From NCBI GenBank assembly GCA_964007475.1, contig CAXFZM010000303.1, forward strand, positions 1 through 64,000: a stretch of 64,000 bases of DNA. Reading direction: 5' to 3'. Position 1 is the stretch's first letter. Each line of letters begins with the position of its first letter. Positions 44,414 through 55,734 of the stretch are shown piece by piece. The stretch is from Hybos culiciformis (Eukaryota > Arthropoda > Insecta > Diptera > Hybotidae). Below the pieces are notes generated by a model. It was not told where the DNA came from. It searched no databases and was given only the letters and a program-made list of their open reading frames with translations. The position numbers and the translations under genes are program-made.

Positions 44414-45179
44414 ACTAAAAATTTTTTTACAAATTATTTTAAAAAAATCAAATCAAAAAACAACAATTAAATTGAAGTATGTAAAACAGTAACTAAAATA
44501 CATAAGAACATTAACATACTTACAAGTTATTATCAATTAACAATTAAATGACCTAATAAAATTATGTTTTTTTATTTTTATTTATAATTGTAAAACTTAA
44601 AATTTAAATCTTTCTTTAATAAATTCAAAAAAAATTTTCATTTTATAGGTAATTATGTTTATATTAACAAAACACTTCGTTAGTATGAATAAAACTAAAT
44701 GAAAAAAATTTAAATTGAAAACTTGATTTATAAAAATTTCAAATAAAATTGCAGGTACAAAAAACTTTTTATTGAAAAGAAAAAAATTATTTTAAATTAT
44801 TTTAAGAAATATTTTTGCATATTGTTCTCTAAAAAACCTTTACGATATGAATCAAAATATGATAAAACAAATCATAAGTTCAAGGAACTCTAATTACTAT
44901 TACTGTCAAACAATGATAAATCAATATTAAGTGTAATTTAGACAAAAATTGTTCCTAGAGCAAAAACCAAAAAAACTTCGAGCTATAAAATTGATAGAAA
45001 ATTAACGTTAAATGTAATTAAATAGAATTATAAATGTTACTCAACTTATCTGTATCTGTCTGTGCATTCAACGTATTTCTTGTTGACTTTATGTAGAGCA
45101 TTTCAGAAACGTTACGTTTGTATAAGTTAGATTCTATGTCAAGTATTCTTGGCGTTAATAATGATACAACTCCCAATAT

Positions 45180-45970
45180 TCAATTGATTTTATGATTGTT
45201 ATTTATTCTATGTAACGTAATTACATTGTGCTTATCCGGAAGTGATTTAATATTATCCTTATGTTCTTTGAGTCTGGTTTCTAGAGCTCTTTTTGTCTGA
45301 CCTATATGACAAGCTGAACAATCAGAGCAATCAACTCTGTATACTACATTGTGTTGTCTATTGTTTTGCAACTTATCTTTACCCTTCTTAACTATAGAGT
45401 TTAACTTGTTGTCTATTCTAAATATTGGTTTGGCATTTATTGTTTTTAAATAACAAGAGAATGTTTTTGACGTTATGTGTGGTAAGGTAATGTTAAAAAT
45501 TTTTAGTCTGTATTGTTATTGTTATTATTGATTAAATTATTGTTAACACGATATTTCATTTGGTTTTTTCGAATTTTAATGAATTTATCGATAAAAGATA
45601 ACGGGTAAGAATTATTAATTAAAATCTTTCGAATGGTAAGTAAATTTTTTTGATGAAATTTGGAGTGAGAGAGTAAAAGAGCTTTAACAACTAAATTGAA
45701 AACTATAACTTTTTTATGAAAAGTGGGATTATTTGAATGAAAGTTTAATAAGCGTCCTAAATATGTTGGTTTTCTGTGCCAATTAGTAATTATTTTAGAA
45801 TTGTCGTTGATAATCATAACATCAAGGTAACTTAATTGTTTGTCAATTTCTAATTCATAAGTAAATTTTATTTTTAAATGGTAGCTATTAAAACTAGCCA
45901 AAATTTCACCTATTTTATTTTTTGGGAAAATAGAAAAAATATAATTTTTTTGTCTGAACAAATTGGTCAA
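45180..45970 (-). pseudogene. Penelope-like RT and GIY-YIG endonuclease
   Basis: 45,503-45,970 encodes the C-terminal part of a Penelope-type RT (LSYLDVMIINDNSK, WHRKPTYLGRLLNFHSNNP). 45,180-45,371 encodes the GIY-YIG endonuclease start with its CCH-type residues (VVYRVDCSDCSACHIGQT, ALETRLKEHK). A frame change or stop lies between them (~45,375-45,500). RT palm motifs are absent, so the element is 5' truncated. Confidence 0.85.
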
Positions 45971-46109
45971 AAATATTAAAAACAGACGTTAACCAAACCA
46001 AGAAATATTTATGTAATTTTCTTCAAAATTAATTTTTGTTAATTTGTTAAATTATTTGAAAATTATTCGAATTTTTGTCGGGAGAAAAGTTAATGTCTAG
46101 TCTAGATCC

Positions 46110-46610
46110 ATGATGGAATTAAATAAATCAGTGCAAGATCTTTGTTCGGAGTATTCAGAATTGGATTCCGGTGAGATGCTGAATGAAATCGAATGCTTTA
46201 AATTTCAAAGTGCGGAACGGTTTAAAAATTTAAATTCTTTACATCATTTTGAAATTTTAAGAAAATTGTTGGATTTGATTTCGAAATTTTTATGTTTCTC
46301 TACGAATTTTACTAACACTTCCAGTAACTGTGGCTGGCTAGTGGGGAGAGAAGTTTTAGCAAACTTAAGCTCATTAAAAATTACTTGCCTTCAGCATAAA
46401 ACAAGATCCCTTAAGTGCGGATTAGCAATATTGTCAATCGAAATAATCAACGTATTTCTAAACATTAAAGCAAGAAAAATTAAATTAAAAAAATTTCTAA
46501 GCGTTGAATTTGTTGAATTGCATTTGTTAAAAATCAACAAAAGTATTAATTTCAAATTGAATAGTCATGTTGAATTAATAAAGAATTTATGTTATCTTTT
46601 TTCCGTATAA
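46110..46610 (+). pseudogene. hAT transposase C-terminal remnant
   Basis: 166 codons. Residues ~80-130 (REVLANLSSLKITCLQHKT, CGLAILSIE) resemble the hAT C-terminal dimerisation region in which a long-helix block is followed by L-a-I-l-S-I-E. Upstream catalytic regions were lost to the Penelope insertion. Confidence 0.55.
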
Positions 46611-47103
46611 AATAAAACAAAATTAAAAATTGGAAGCTAATTTTTTGTAAGATAGTTGAGATAGTAGGCGCCATTTTAAATGTTTGCCATAGGCACCGCA
46701 AACTCTAGATACGGCTCTGAACTAGATCAAAGCTAAGGATTCTAGCCAAAATTAATTTAGAGAGTACTTTAAAAATGAATATGATACAGTAATTTTGAGA
46801 AAAAAAATAGATCCATCAGTTAATGTAATGTTTGGTAACGTAGAACTTAAAAATTTGGAAGTTATGCAACATAAATGTAGATTTGATTTAATTATGACAT
46901 TTTCATGTAAATCTTGTGATGTACTACCATATGTAGTGTTGCAACCATTAAAAGTAATACAAAAAGGTGCTTTAACATTTAATTCTAATTCTACAAACTA
47001 TGCACCAAATGGTCCAAATATTCTTCTAAGTAATACTGAAAATATTAATTCTCAACATAACCTGTACTCGTCTTTCCAACAAAATTCCAGTGCACATCGA
47101 TAA

Positions 47104-47460
47104 TTTCAAAAAGATTTTGTTGAAAATAATTATGGCTTGCGAGATTTAAAAAAGATTTAAAAATAATTGTTAATAATGATACAACTCCCAATATTCAATT
47201 TATAAGAACAAAGCTTAGAAACGTTGTTTTAGGAAAAGAATTGTGTACTACCACTTTCGGTTTATAATGTATTCAAATATAGTCCATTTCCGGATAATCA
47301 TCGAAATTTTCCGTTAGATTTGGCAACAGAAGGACTTATATCTCCGAGAATCCCATTTATGCAAATTAGAAGACTTCGACATGTTCATGGTCAATTTAGA
47401 ATCTATGGGCAAGTGATAAATGTAAATCAGTTGTGTTCTGATTATAGAAAATTGTGTACG
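47104..47460 (+). pseudogene. Helitron fragment (DUF6570-like)
   Basis: At ~47,250-47,430 the frame reads FKYSPFPDN, LATEGLISPRIPFMQIRRL and FRIYGQVINV. The block L-I-S-P-R-I-P-F-M-Q-I-R followed by G-x-V-I-N-V is characteristic of the region upstream of the Rep domain in Helitron proteins. Short and broken. Its first part includes a 33-bp match to 45,156-45,188. Confidence 0.65.
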
Positions 47461-47657
47461 CGATTCTGTATCATTTATATTTTATTAAAAAAATGTAGTT
47501 TTTTGTTCCATTGTTTTAAATTATGTACTTTTGTTTTCTGTTTTTTTTTTTTGTTTGTGCCGGATAAAAAAAAAGAATAATTAAAAAAAATAAAATCAAA
47601 AAATGCAATTAAACTCGTGTCAAACCGACAAATTTTATTTGAAATAAATTAAATTTA

Positions 47658-47688
<31 letters not shown>

Positions 47689-47880
47689 TATAATAAAAAT
47701 AATAAAAATAATAAATATAAATGACGCGGTTACTAAATATTCCTATATTTCCTATCCTTTATTACCGTGCACTCTTCTTCACTCGCTTGTCGTTGCCTTA
47801 CTGGAGGTCAATAAAGCTTTAAAAACTGTTGACCGCCGGTTTCTAGTTCGCCAGCTTGTTATCGGAACCAACTATTTCAA
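47461..47880. other. Low-complexity DNA
   Basis: T-rich then AAAT-repeat DNA (47,650-47,720). No gene. Confidence 0.4.
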
Positions 47881-50742
47881 CTTAATTTACACTTCTTAGA
47901 GCAGGGATGAGCAAAAAATTTTGTAGCAATTTTTGTAACATCCGAGGTTTGGATGCGAATTTCCAAGCCGTCGAAATTCATTTGGCCTCTGCTAAGCCAA
48001 ATGTTCTGGCTTTAACGGAAACTAAGAGGACAACGGAAACCCCAACCGTTTGTCAGTCCCGGGTTATGATCTACACTCCTTATATGTTGCCCACAGAGGA
48101 GTCGCTGTTATATAAAAAATGATGTTGCTTGTTATCCTATTAAAGATTCAAAAACATGAAGTCCCTTATTTAATTTTCTTTGGTTCAAAATAAAAACCAA
48201 CAAACCCGTCCTCCATTTTTGCTTCCTTTACAGAACTCCGCATCTGACTGGCACTGATCACGTTGGCGAATTTGACTTGCTGTCGGAACAGATTAATCAG
48301 ATTCTGGCGAAAACCCCAGAGTCTGAAATTTTGGTCTTCGGTGATTTCAACGTACACAACGTATAATGGTTTAGTCATTCTAATTGCAACAGTCCCGAAC
48401 GCAGATATGTAGAGTTCTTTTCAAGCCTAAATAATCTGATTCAAATTATGTTTGAACCCACCCACATTCCAGATGTGCACCATCAGGGTCATCATCTCTT
48501 GGATTTGTTTCTAACATCGTATCCAGATAATTATAAGGCTTCAATTGGAAACTCCGATCATTGTCTCGTTAGCACGTCCTTTTCTCTTGATAGTGGAGCG
48601 GATTTATCAAAAGATCCTGGAAGACTGGTATGGACCTATTCCCAAGCTGATTGGGATGTGCTCGCCAGTTTTCTTGGGCGGATGGATCTGTCCCGTTGCT
48701 TCTTGAAGAAGGATGTTGACCTTTGCAGGCTGTCATTACCGAAAGTACCAAATAAATCTATTACTAAAAATTATTGGTTCTTGATAGTATAAACTTAACA
48801 ATTCTTTAAGTTCACTGAAGCGCCGGCGCGAAGTCAGTTATAGATGCGGTAAAAATTTTTGGTCAGCAGAAGGTTTTGAGGAAGCGCAAGAAATATCAAA
48901 CCTTCCTAAAAATAGCAGAAGCTTTTGGAGCTTCGGTAAAAGTGTATAACTTTTGCTCGCGTACATCTTTTGTTCGCGTACATCTTTTGCTCGCGTACAT
49001 CTTTTCCTCCCCTTGTGACCGGATGCTGACCGGATTATATCAGATTTGTTTGGGAAAGCTAATTTGTTTGCCAAACTTTTTAGGCAAAACTCAACACTCG
49101 CAGCTTCAGATCAAAATCCACCTGTCTTGCCACCAGTAAACCTTGCCACTAGTAAACTCTTCTTTAGACAACGTGCTGTTTTAAAAGCACTCAAAAATCT
49201 GAATGTGAAAAAGTCAACTGGCCCTGATGGTTTTCTGCTGTGGTCCTAAACATACTGCCTCTGTTCTAGCTAAACCTCTGTGCAACCTTTTCTACCTTTC
49301 AAACTCACTTAGCATTTAACCACCAAGTGGAAAGTTGTGCATGTTCAGCCTATTCCAAAAAAAGGCAATAAGTGCCTTCTAACTACAGGCCTATTGCGCT
49401 AACTTCTATTCTTTCTAAAGTAATGGAATCCCTTATTAACAATAAAGTCAAAAAATACCTTGAATGCAACAAATTGCTATGCAATATGGTTTTCGTACAA
49501 ATAGATCGACTGGTGACCTGATGACATATTTATTCCTCAAGCTCAACGTCACTCTGCACAACTCCGGTGAGGCTTGTGTTGTTGATTTTGATATAGCTAA
49601 GGCTGGTACTCGGCCCTGATTTCTAAATTAATGGTTCATTCTTGGATCAGTCTTTGTCAATTGGATCAGCAATTTTTTGTCTGGCTGTTCTATTGGTGCT
49701 GTTGTGGATGGGTACCAGTCACACATTTTCAAACACAAGGGTGTTCCACAAGGATGTATACTCTTCCCAACCCTCTTTTTAATTTTCTTCTGCAATCAAC
49801 CCCATCCGCAGCTTCACCGACGAGAGTAACTTGTTAGCGTGATAGGATTTTATTAATAGGAAATCCGCATCTTCGAATGCGGTTCTACTAAACGAAATTT
49901 CCTGCAAAGTAGCATAAATTACGACCTTTCCAAAATTTCACAATGGGATCATCTCAATGCTGCTTTATTTCTAGAAAGCTGTAATTTTTTGATACCCAAT
50001 TTTCTTTTCAAGGTGAAAGTATTGGCAAATCTGCAAACCTTGACTTTTTAGGCTCGAAAATAACTTCATATCTGAACTGGAAAGTTCATATTTTCGAAAC
50101 TGCAAAAAACGCAGCCAAATGGCTTGGTTTTCCTAAACAATATTTTCCCCCTCTGATCTATTAAACATTTACAAATCCTAGATGCAACCGAAATTAGAAT
50201 ATAATTCACATATATGGGCTGGTGCTCCTAAAACTCACCTTAGACAAAGTTCAGAAAAGGGCTATTAGATTGATAAACAATCACCAAACCACCAGGTCTT
50301 TAACATCCCTTAATCACCGTCGCAATGTAGGCGCACTTTCCATTTTTTTTAAATATCTAGTTGGAACGGATACGTGTTCCCTGGAAGTAAAGGCCTTACG
50401 TCCTCTACATCAAGTATTTTCACATCGAACACGTACCGCCTGAACGTCACACCCATTTTCGTCAAAATTCCCAGATGTGATAGAACGATCTTCGGAGATT
50501 CGTTTTCAGTTCGCACCACGAGAATGTGGAATGCTCTTCCATCAAAATTGTTGCCGACATCTGGCGAGCGTTTGATTTACGAATTGCGCCGCTTTAAGAA
50601 GAGTGTAAATGATTACCTCCTAACTGTCCCACTTTTTAATCCCGTCTAATCTTCCTGTCCCCATTACCAAATTTATACTTCTTTAACTACAAAAGGTATC
50701 CCACCTAGTGATTTGGCAACTTTAATAAAAAAAAAAAAAATA
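47881..50742 (+). mobile_element. CR1/Jockey-group LINE, decayed
   Basis: Plus strand, ends with a poly-A tail (50,728-50,741). Carries endonuclease and RT remnants. GC-richer than surroundings. Different from the LINE at 30.6-34.9 kb. Confidence 0.85.
47907..50649 (+). pseudogene. LINE ORF2 remnants: endonuclease and RT
   Basis: Endonuclease: CNIRGLDANFQAVEIHL, NVLALTETK (~47,940-48,020), ESEILVFGDFNVHN (~48,330), SDHCLVS (~48,560). RT: KKSTGPDGF (~49,210), RPIALTSILSKVMESL (~49,390), YGFRTNRSTGDL (~49,485), GVPQGCI (~49,740). The catalytic YADD is not readable. C-terminal part: KVQKRAIRLINN (~50,245), then SFSVRTTRMWNALPSKLLP (~50,500) in another frame. At least ten frame changes or stops. 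Confidence 0.85.
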
Positions 50743-50848
50743 CAATGGTACATTCATTGCCACGAAATATAGATGACGATCATAGCATTACGACACATGG
50801 GTGTCATGGGACACCCGAAAGAAGCGAAGCTTCTTACGTCTAATGCTA

Positions 50849-52633
50849 GAGATATGGTGAACGCAATTCACGCGCGTGTACGCACGTAAAAAATCAAATT
50901 GTATGAAAATGTATGAGAGATGTTATAAGCAACGACGTAAAACGTACCTTACGCACGTAAAAGTTCAAATATTTTAACTTTCCCAGTATTTACGCCGTAG
51001 ATTGTCAAAACATTTGTATTCTTATTATTTATTTCGTTTAGGGTTCCCAGACGTCCTCCTTTTTGGGGAAAGTCCTCCTTTTTGATAGTAAAAAAAGTGT
51101 CCTCCTTTTTTTTCCTAATTTCGCATTTTGTCCTCCTTTTCCATTATTATCCTCTATTTTGTCCTCCTAAGCTAAGTTATAAATTTAAAAAAAAAAAAGC
51201 TATACACAAAAATAAACAAAACAATGAGTAATTTGGGACTTAATTTTTTGTAAGTTAAATTTGATATTAAGTAACTGACTGAGAAGATACTTTGAAGAAA
51301 TGTGATATTGATAATTCAATTCTGTTTCTCTATATTATTGGTTTAACGAGTCCTGCTTCGAACTTCATTTTAAAATTTTTCATTCATTTTATTCGAACTT
51401 CATTTTAAAATTTTTCATTCAACATTTTTATATATTTCTTGAGTTTTTTGTTTTTATAAAAAAAAATTTAAGTTTTCCTTTGTATACTTTTTCAATTTTT
51501 TTTTGAAACATCCTAGATATTTCGGAAAATAACATTTGTCAGAAATTTCTGCGATGTTTCAAAAAAAGTAGAAAAAGTAGACTTTTCTGGAAAAAGATCC
51601 AAAAAAGTTGTTTTAATTTAAATGAGAATAATACTCAAGAAAATGTAAAGAAATTTAATGAACCATTTTAAAGTTATGCGTAGCAAGGCTTATTTGCACG
51701 AAAATTGAGTTATTTGTATTGAAAATTGAAAATTTATTAAAGTAATTATTGATGCAAACATTATTACTGACGATATTAATTTAAAATACAAATAACTCAA
51801 TTTCCATGCAAATAAACCGAAGGGGACATATTTAAATATTATATCTCGAAAACTATTTCTGATACATCTCTAAATTTTTTGATATGTTATAAAGGACTGT
51901 CTAAGCTTTAAAAATAAAATAATTTAAAAACATTTTTTCTATCCCACACTTTTTCAAAATCTCAAAACATGAAAATAATGTTATTTTTTACAGTCAAAGG
52001 ATACCCAAATTTTTTTAGTTTTATTTTATTTGAAAAGCTTAATTCAATACCTTTTATTTGCATCTCTAATCGTCCAAATCGGTTTTTTGTATCAAAAGTT
52101 ATGAATTCTTAAAATTATCAGTTTTCATGAAAAAATGCTAAAAAGTGTATTTTCAACCCGGCCTAACACTGAATATTACATTCGAATCGATTTAAAAAAA
52201 AGTATGGGTCTTTTTTTGTTACACTTAAAAAACCCTGAAAATTATATTTAAATCGGAAGGGGTCGGACCCAAAATTTGAAAATTTTGATGGTTTTGGTGT
52301 CTACGTACGCATATATATACCTATATTTTTTTTAGGATGTCCTCCTTTTACTGCAGACAAATCTGGGAACCCTAATTTCGTTGCTATGGAAAAAAAATAT
52401 TATTTTGAACCAAAAAAAAAAAAAAATTTTAATTTTGTAATAATTTTGTAAAATATAGTTAAATTAAAAAAAAAATAAAATTTTTAAAAATAATATTTAT
52501 TGCGAATTCCTCAAAATATTTAAAATTAGAATTTTTATTATATTTATTTTTCTCAAGTGAACGGCGTTGAACATAACAGGTAAAAAAAAACCAGTTTTTT
52601 TACGTACGTATATGCGCGTGTACACCATATCTC
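50849..52633. mobile_element. TA-flanked MITE, host of a hAT-type MITE
   Basis: Ends gagatatggtgaacg / gagatatggtgtaca (inverted), with the shared block cgcgcgtgtacgcacgtaaa near the left end, flanked by TA (50,847-50,848; 52,634-52,635). Its own ~450 bp are non-coding; it is split by 51,039-52,374. Confidence 0.85.
51039..52374. mobile_element. hAT-type non-autonomous element
   Basis: 1,336 bp. Ends tagggttcccag and ctgggaaccсta-type inverted repeats, flanked by the 8-bp duplication atttcgtt (51,031-51,038; 52,375-52,382). Subterminal gtcctcctttt repeats at both ends. No coding region recognised. Confidence 0.9.
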
Positions 52634-52671
52634 TACTATAAAAGTATAATTTTTAAAATTTAAATAATGTA

Positions 52672-54047
52672 GGGTCGATGCACCACTTATTGTTAGTATA
52701 AGGAATTTTCAGTGTTCTAATTTTTTTTAAATCAAACTGTTAATGTTGCATAAAACATTATTTCATAAAAATAAAGGTTTTTTAATATTAAATAAATTGT
52801 CATTTTCGGATTCGCTTTTTCATTGGAAAAATTTTTGAAAACTCTTCATTTTCTCAATTTATCCATTTTTCACCACTTATTGTTAGTATGTTCCTCTTAT
52901 TGTTAATAAAGGTACCACTAATTGTTACAAATTTTTTTATAACAAAAATCATTTAATTTCCAAATACAATAGTTTTGTTTAACTTAAACAAGCTTTATTT
53001 TTTTATTTTTTTATTTCTAAATGAAATTAATTTTTAAATTTAAATGGAATAAATCAAAAATGATTTTATTCAGTCTTAAATAAAGAAAGAAAATTAATGA
53101 AAAGTCAAAATTTATTTAAATAGTGATTGTAATGTATCATTACGTCAGCTGCTTTTATTTTAATAAATAAAAAGAATTCAAATTTGATAGTCAGTTCCAG
53201 TTGCATTAAAACCTTCGAAATTTGATAATAAATCGGCCTCAATAACTTAAAGTTTTTTCTATCTATTTTCTTAGTTTTAATAATTTTTTTTCAATAATGT
53301 TTGTTGTTTTTGTCTTTTTTCACTTGCTTTTCTTGCTTTTCTGCATTATTTCTTAAAATCGAATAAAATCCTCCGTGACCTACAAATTCTTTTGGACACT
53401 TTCCTTTTACTATATATATATGAAATGGTGGTGTAAATTACATGAAATTTTTACTAGCTTATTGTTATATTTGGACAAACTGTTTTTTACTGCCTCTATT
53501 GCTTTCTCTAACGATAATTTATCGTATTGACACCGTTTAATTTTTCTTTTGATGGTTGTTTTCGTCGTATCGATGTCATTTTCACAGAAAAAACATTTTA
53601 AAAAATTAAAAACTTTCACTACAATAAGTGATAATTTAAGCAAAAAATTGTTCCCACTTATTGTTACAATCAGTAATACGAGTCAGAACAAAGTTTTCGT
53701 TAATTAACAGATGTGCCATGAAATTAGATATATCCACTTACGTTCTAAATGCTAAAACTCAAAATTCGAATAAATAGTAAGATTTTATTTGCTAATTAGA
53801 AAATGTTGTTGCCTTGTTAAAATTGTTAACGAAAATGAAAATCGCAAAACTCATTTTTAAAAAAAAATGTTTTTTCGTTACAAAATTATTATTGTTGATT
53901 CACTATACATTAAAAATTAACTGCCAATTATGTACTTAATTTGCATAGCCCAAACGTTAAAGTTTGTGAAAAGAAACTCTTAAAAAAAACCTTTTTTTAA
54001 AATACTAACAATAAGTGGTGCACTAACAATAAGTGGTACATCGACCC
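52672..54047 (-). mobile_element. Pogo/Tigger-type non-autonomous element
   Basis: 1.38 kb with ends gggtcgatgyaccacttatt, TA-flanked (52,670-52,671; 54,048-54,049). The motif ccacttattgtta recurs several times inside both ends. On the minus strand 53,410-53,643 encodes a helix-turn-helix start (IKRCQYDKLSLEKAIEAVKN) like the psq-type DNA-binding domain of pogo/Tigger transposases; the catalytic part is missing. Confidence 0.82.
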
Positions 54048-54049
54048 TA

Positions 54050-54670
54050 TGTACTATATGTGCTAATCATCATATTCTATCATGGAAATAATTGGTTTGT
54101 GGTAGCTAAAATAAGAGAGAAGTGTTTGTGACTCTGTTTTGTTGACATATCTGGAAAATTCACAATTTTTTTTATCTGTAATGTTTTCTGGTTTTAATAC
54201 TCTAATTTTCGCAATAAACTTTACACAATTAATAACTACATATTTATAGCTACATATTTTTTAACACAAGTCCAAAGTAATATAATATTTATAACTAGAT
54301 AATATTAATAAATTTGGTTTTTGGGCTTCCATTTTTTAAATTGAATTCACGCAACAGAATAATATTAATCCAATTTAGTAAATAAATTGTCAATAAATTA
54401 ATGAGAAATCAAAAAATATCGAATTTATCAATCAAAATTCAAATTAAATTGACCTAATATAAATGTTTAAATTTTTTTTTAAGTTGCTAGAATTCTCTTT
54501 TCCGACAAAAATTTGTTTGATTTGCGGCGCCACTAACGGCTGACTGCCGCCTTGCCCCCTTTGGATTTTTGCAAAATTAATTCCTCGTCAAAGTTCTGTT
54601 TAAAATTTTTTGTGAAAAGGCATTGGCAAGAAATAACTTTTTCAAAAAAAAATTAATTTCTCGGCAAAGT
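54050..54670. other. AT-rich DNA, no gene
   Basis: Nothing recognised beyond a partial duplication of the segment cgncaaagttctgt at ~54,588 and ~54,662. Confidence 0.4.
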
Positions 54671-54673
54671 TCT

Positions 54674-55219
54674 GTGGTGGGATGTTAAGATTTCGAAAAA
54701 TTCGATATTCGATATTCGATCGAATGGCAGTATGTTATGACAAAATCGCTTCTACGTTTTCTCGCTACGGTATCACAAAAAAATTTTCAAGTGATACGGA
54801 ATCGAATAATAAAAATGTATGAAAAAAGAAATTATTTTTATTCAAAATTATTTATAAAAATTAATTTTGAATAAACAAAAATATTTGTTTTTTAATTATT
54901 TAAAAATAAAATAATTAAAAGAAAATTATTTTAATATTAATAAAAAAAAATGATTCTAAAGGTGGGTAGGTAAACATTTTTATTTATGAAAATTAAAAAA
55001 AATAATTTTAATAAATGTAAATAAAAATAATTAGGTATGAAAAATTATTTATTATTATTTACTTTTTGCTTCTTTTTTTTTTTTAACGTCAAAAATCATT
55101 TCAGAAAATGATTTTCGAAAGTATCGAAGCGAGAAAATCTTAACATGTTGCCAAAAAATCCACTCGCTTCGATGTTCGATACATATTCGCTGTTCGAATG
55201 ACAACTTAACATGCCACCA
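54674..55219. mobile_element. TGGTGG MITE, copy A
   Basis: 546 bp. Ends tggtgggatgttaag / tggtggcatgttaag (inverted), flanked by CTG (54,671-54,673; 55,220-55,222). Homologous in opposite orientation to 63,124-63,612. Inner blocks acgttttctcgctacggta and tcgaagcgagaaaatctta are shared. Confidence 0.88.
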
Positions 55220-55222
55220 CTG

Positions 55223-55540
55223 TTTAAAAGACGTATGAAGTAAAGTATGAAAATTTTGAAGGGCCATAACTCTGAAATGGGGGCTTTCCCGCAAAAACCG
55301 TCTCGGATTTAACATTTTAGAGACCGCCTCTACCACCTACCCAAAAATATGGCAAATCGGACACAAAAAAAATGTCCATACAAAAATGTATGAAAACTTT
55401 GGGGGGCTTTTTCTCTAAACTGATTTCAGTTTTGGGAGTTTGGGCACCGCCTCTACTCCCTCTAAGTTTCGCCGTTTTATTTTTTTTTTAGATTTTTTTT
55501 TTTCGCACGGCATTGTTTTTTTTTAATTGTTTTTTGTTTT
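55223..55540. other. No gene seen
   Basis: Moderately GC-richer unique-looking DNA leading into the satellite border. No supported ORF. Confidence 0.4.
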
Positions 55541-55544
55541 TTTG

Positions 55545-55572
55545 AAGTTTATACTTCTTTAGCGGCGTTGGA
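55545..55572 (+). repeat. Satellite border motif
   Basis: gaagtttatacttctttagc followed by ggcgtt. The same motif occurs at ~56,872 and ~59,090, each time at the edge of a satellite array, each followed by ttggtagagggtaaaa. Confidence 0.8.
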
Positions 55573-55661
55573 AGAAATTTGGTAGAGGGTAAAAATCCAT
55601 TTTCATATAGAATTTTTCTGAGAATCGTCCGTCATCATTTTTCAAATATTAAAAAAAAACA

Positions 55662-55704
55662 AATCATAATTGGGTTCGAACCTGGCACCTTCAGACTTAT
55701 TTTT
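55662..55704 (-). other. tRNA-like 3' half
   Basis: Minus strand: agtctgaaggtgccaggttcgaaccc, the same anticodon-stem/T-arm part as the tRNA-Tyr-like sequence at 57.03 kb. No 5' half. Confidence 0.5.
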
Positions 55705-55734
55705 TTATCAAAAAAATTATTTTCGATGAAGTAA

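Larger units (their letters stand above)
44300..45975 (-). mobile_element. Penelope-like element fragment
   Basis: RT 3' part and GIY-YIG endonuclease on the minus strand, then a 3' region with a hammerhead-like motif. The segment is bordered by ~25-bp inverted copies of ccaatttgttcagacaaaaa (44,312 and ~45,945-45,970). Confidence 0.8.
44164..46719 (+). mobile_element. hAT transposon containing a Penelope-like insertion
   Basis: Ends cagagccgtaactaggg and ctctagatacggctctg are hAT-type inverted repeats, flanked by a perfect 8-bp duplication aactagat (44,156-44,163; 46,720-46,727). Transposase remnants sit near the right end; the middle is replaced by Penelope-like sequence. Confidence 0.9.
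43057..46764. mobile_element. TA-flanked DNA transposon or MITE, host of further insertions
   Basis: Inverted ends ctctctaaataaaatttggc and, on the other side, the reverse complement of gccaaaattaatttagagag, with TA on both sides. Excision restores the reading frame of the envelope-like gene, supporting the boundaries. Own sequence (~0.7 kb, rich in ctag) is non-coding; the rest is an inner MITE and a hAT element. Confidence 0.8.
42153..47103 (+). pseudogene. Cysteine-rich, envelope-like gene, split by a transposon
   Basis: Readable pieces: 42,215-42,770, 42,900-43,056 and, after the inserted element, 46,765-47,103. They encode an extracellular-type protein with many spaced cysteines (for example CRNTHECSYSEG, CDSLCFIKQACVYYHW, CSVLAQAIKK, CKSCDVLPYVV) and several N-x-S/T sites. 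The frame broken at 43,056 resumes at 46,765, confirming one gene. The pattern resembles fusion-type envelope glycoproteins captured by retroelements or left by viruses, but this is inference; no transmembrane segment is visible. Stops and frame changes at ~42,205, 42,767 and ~42,890 show it is dead. Confidence 0.45.
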
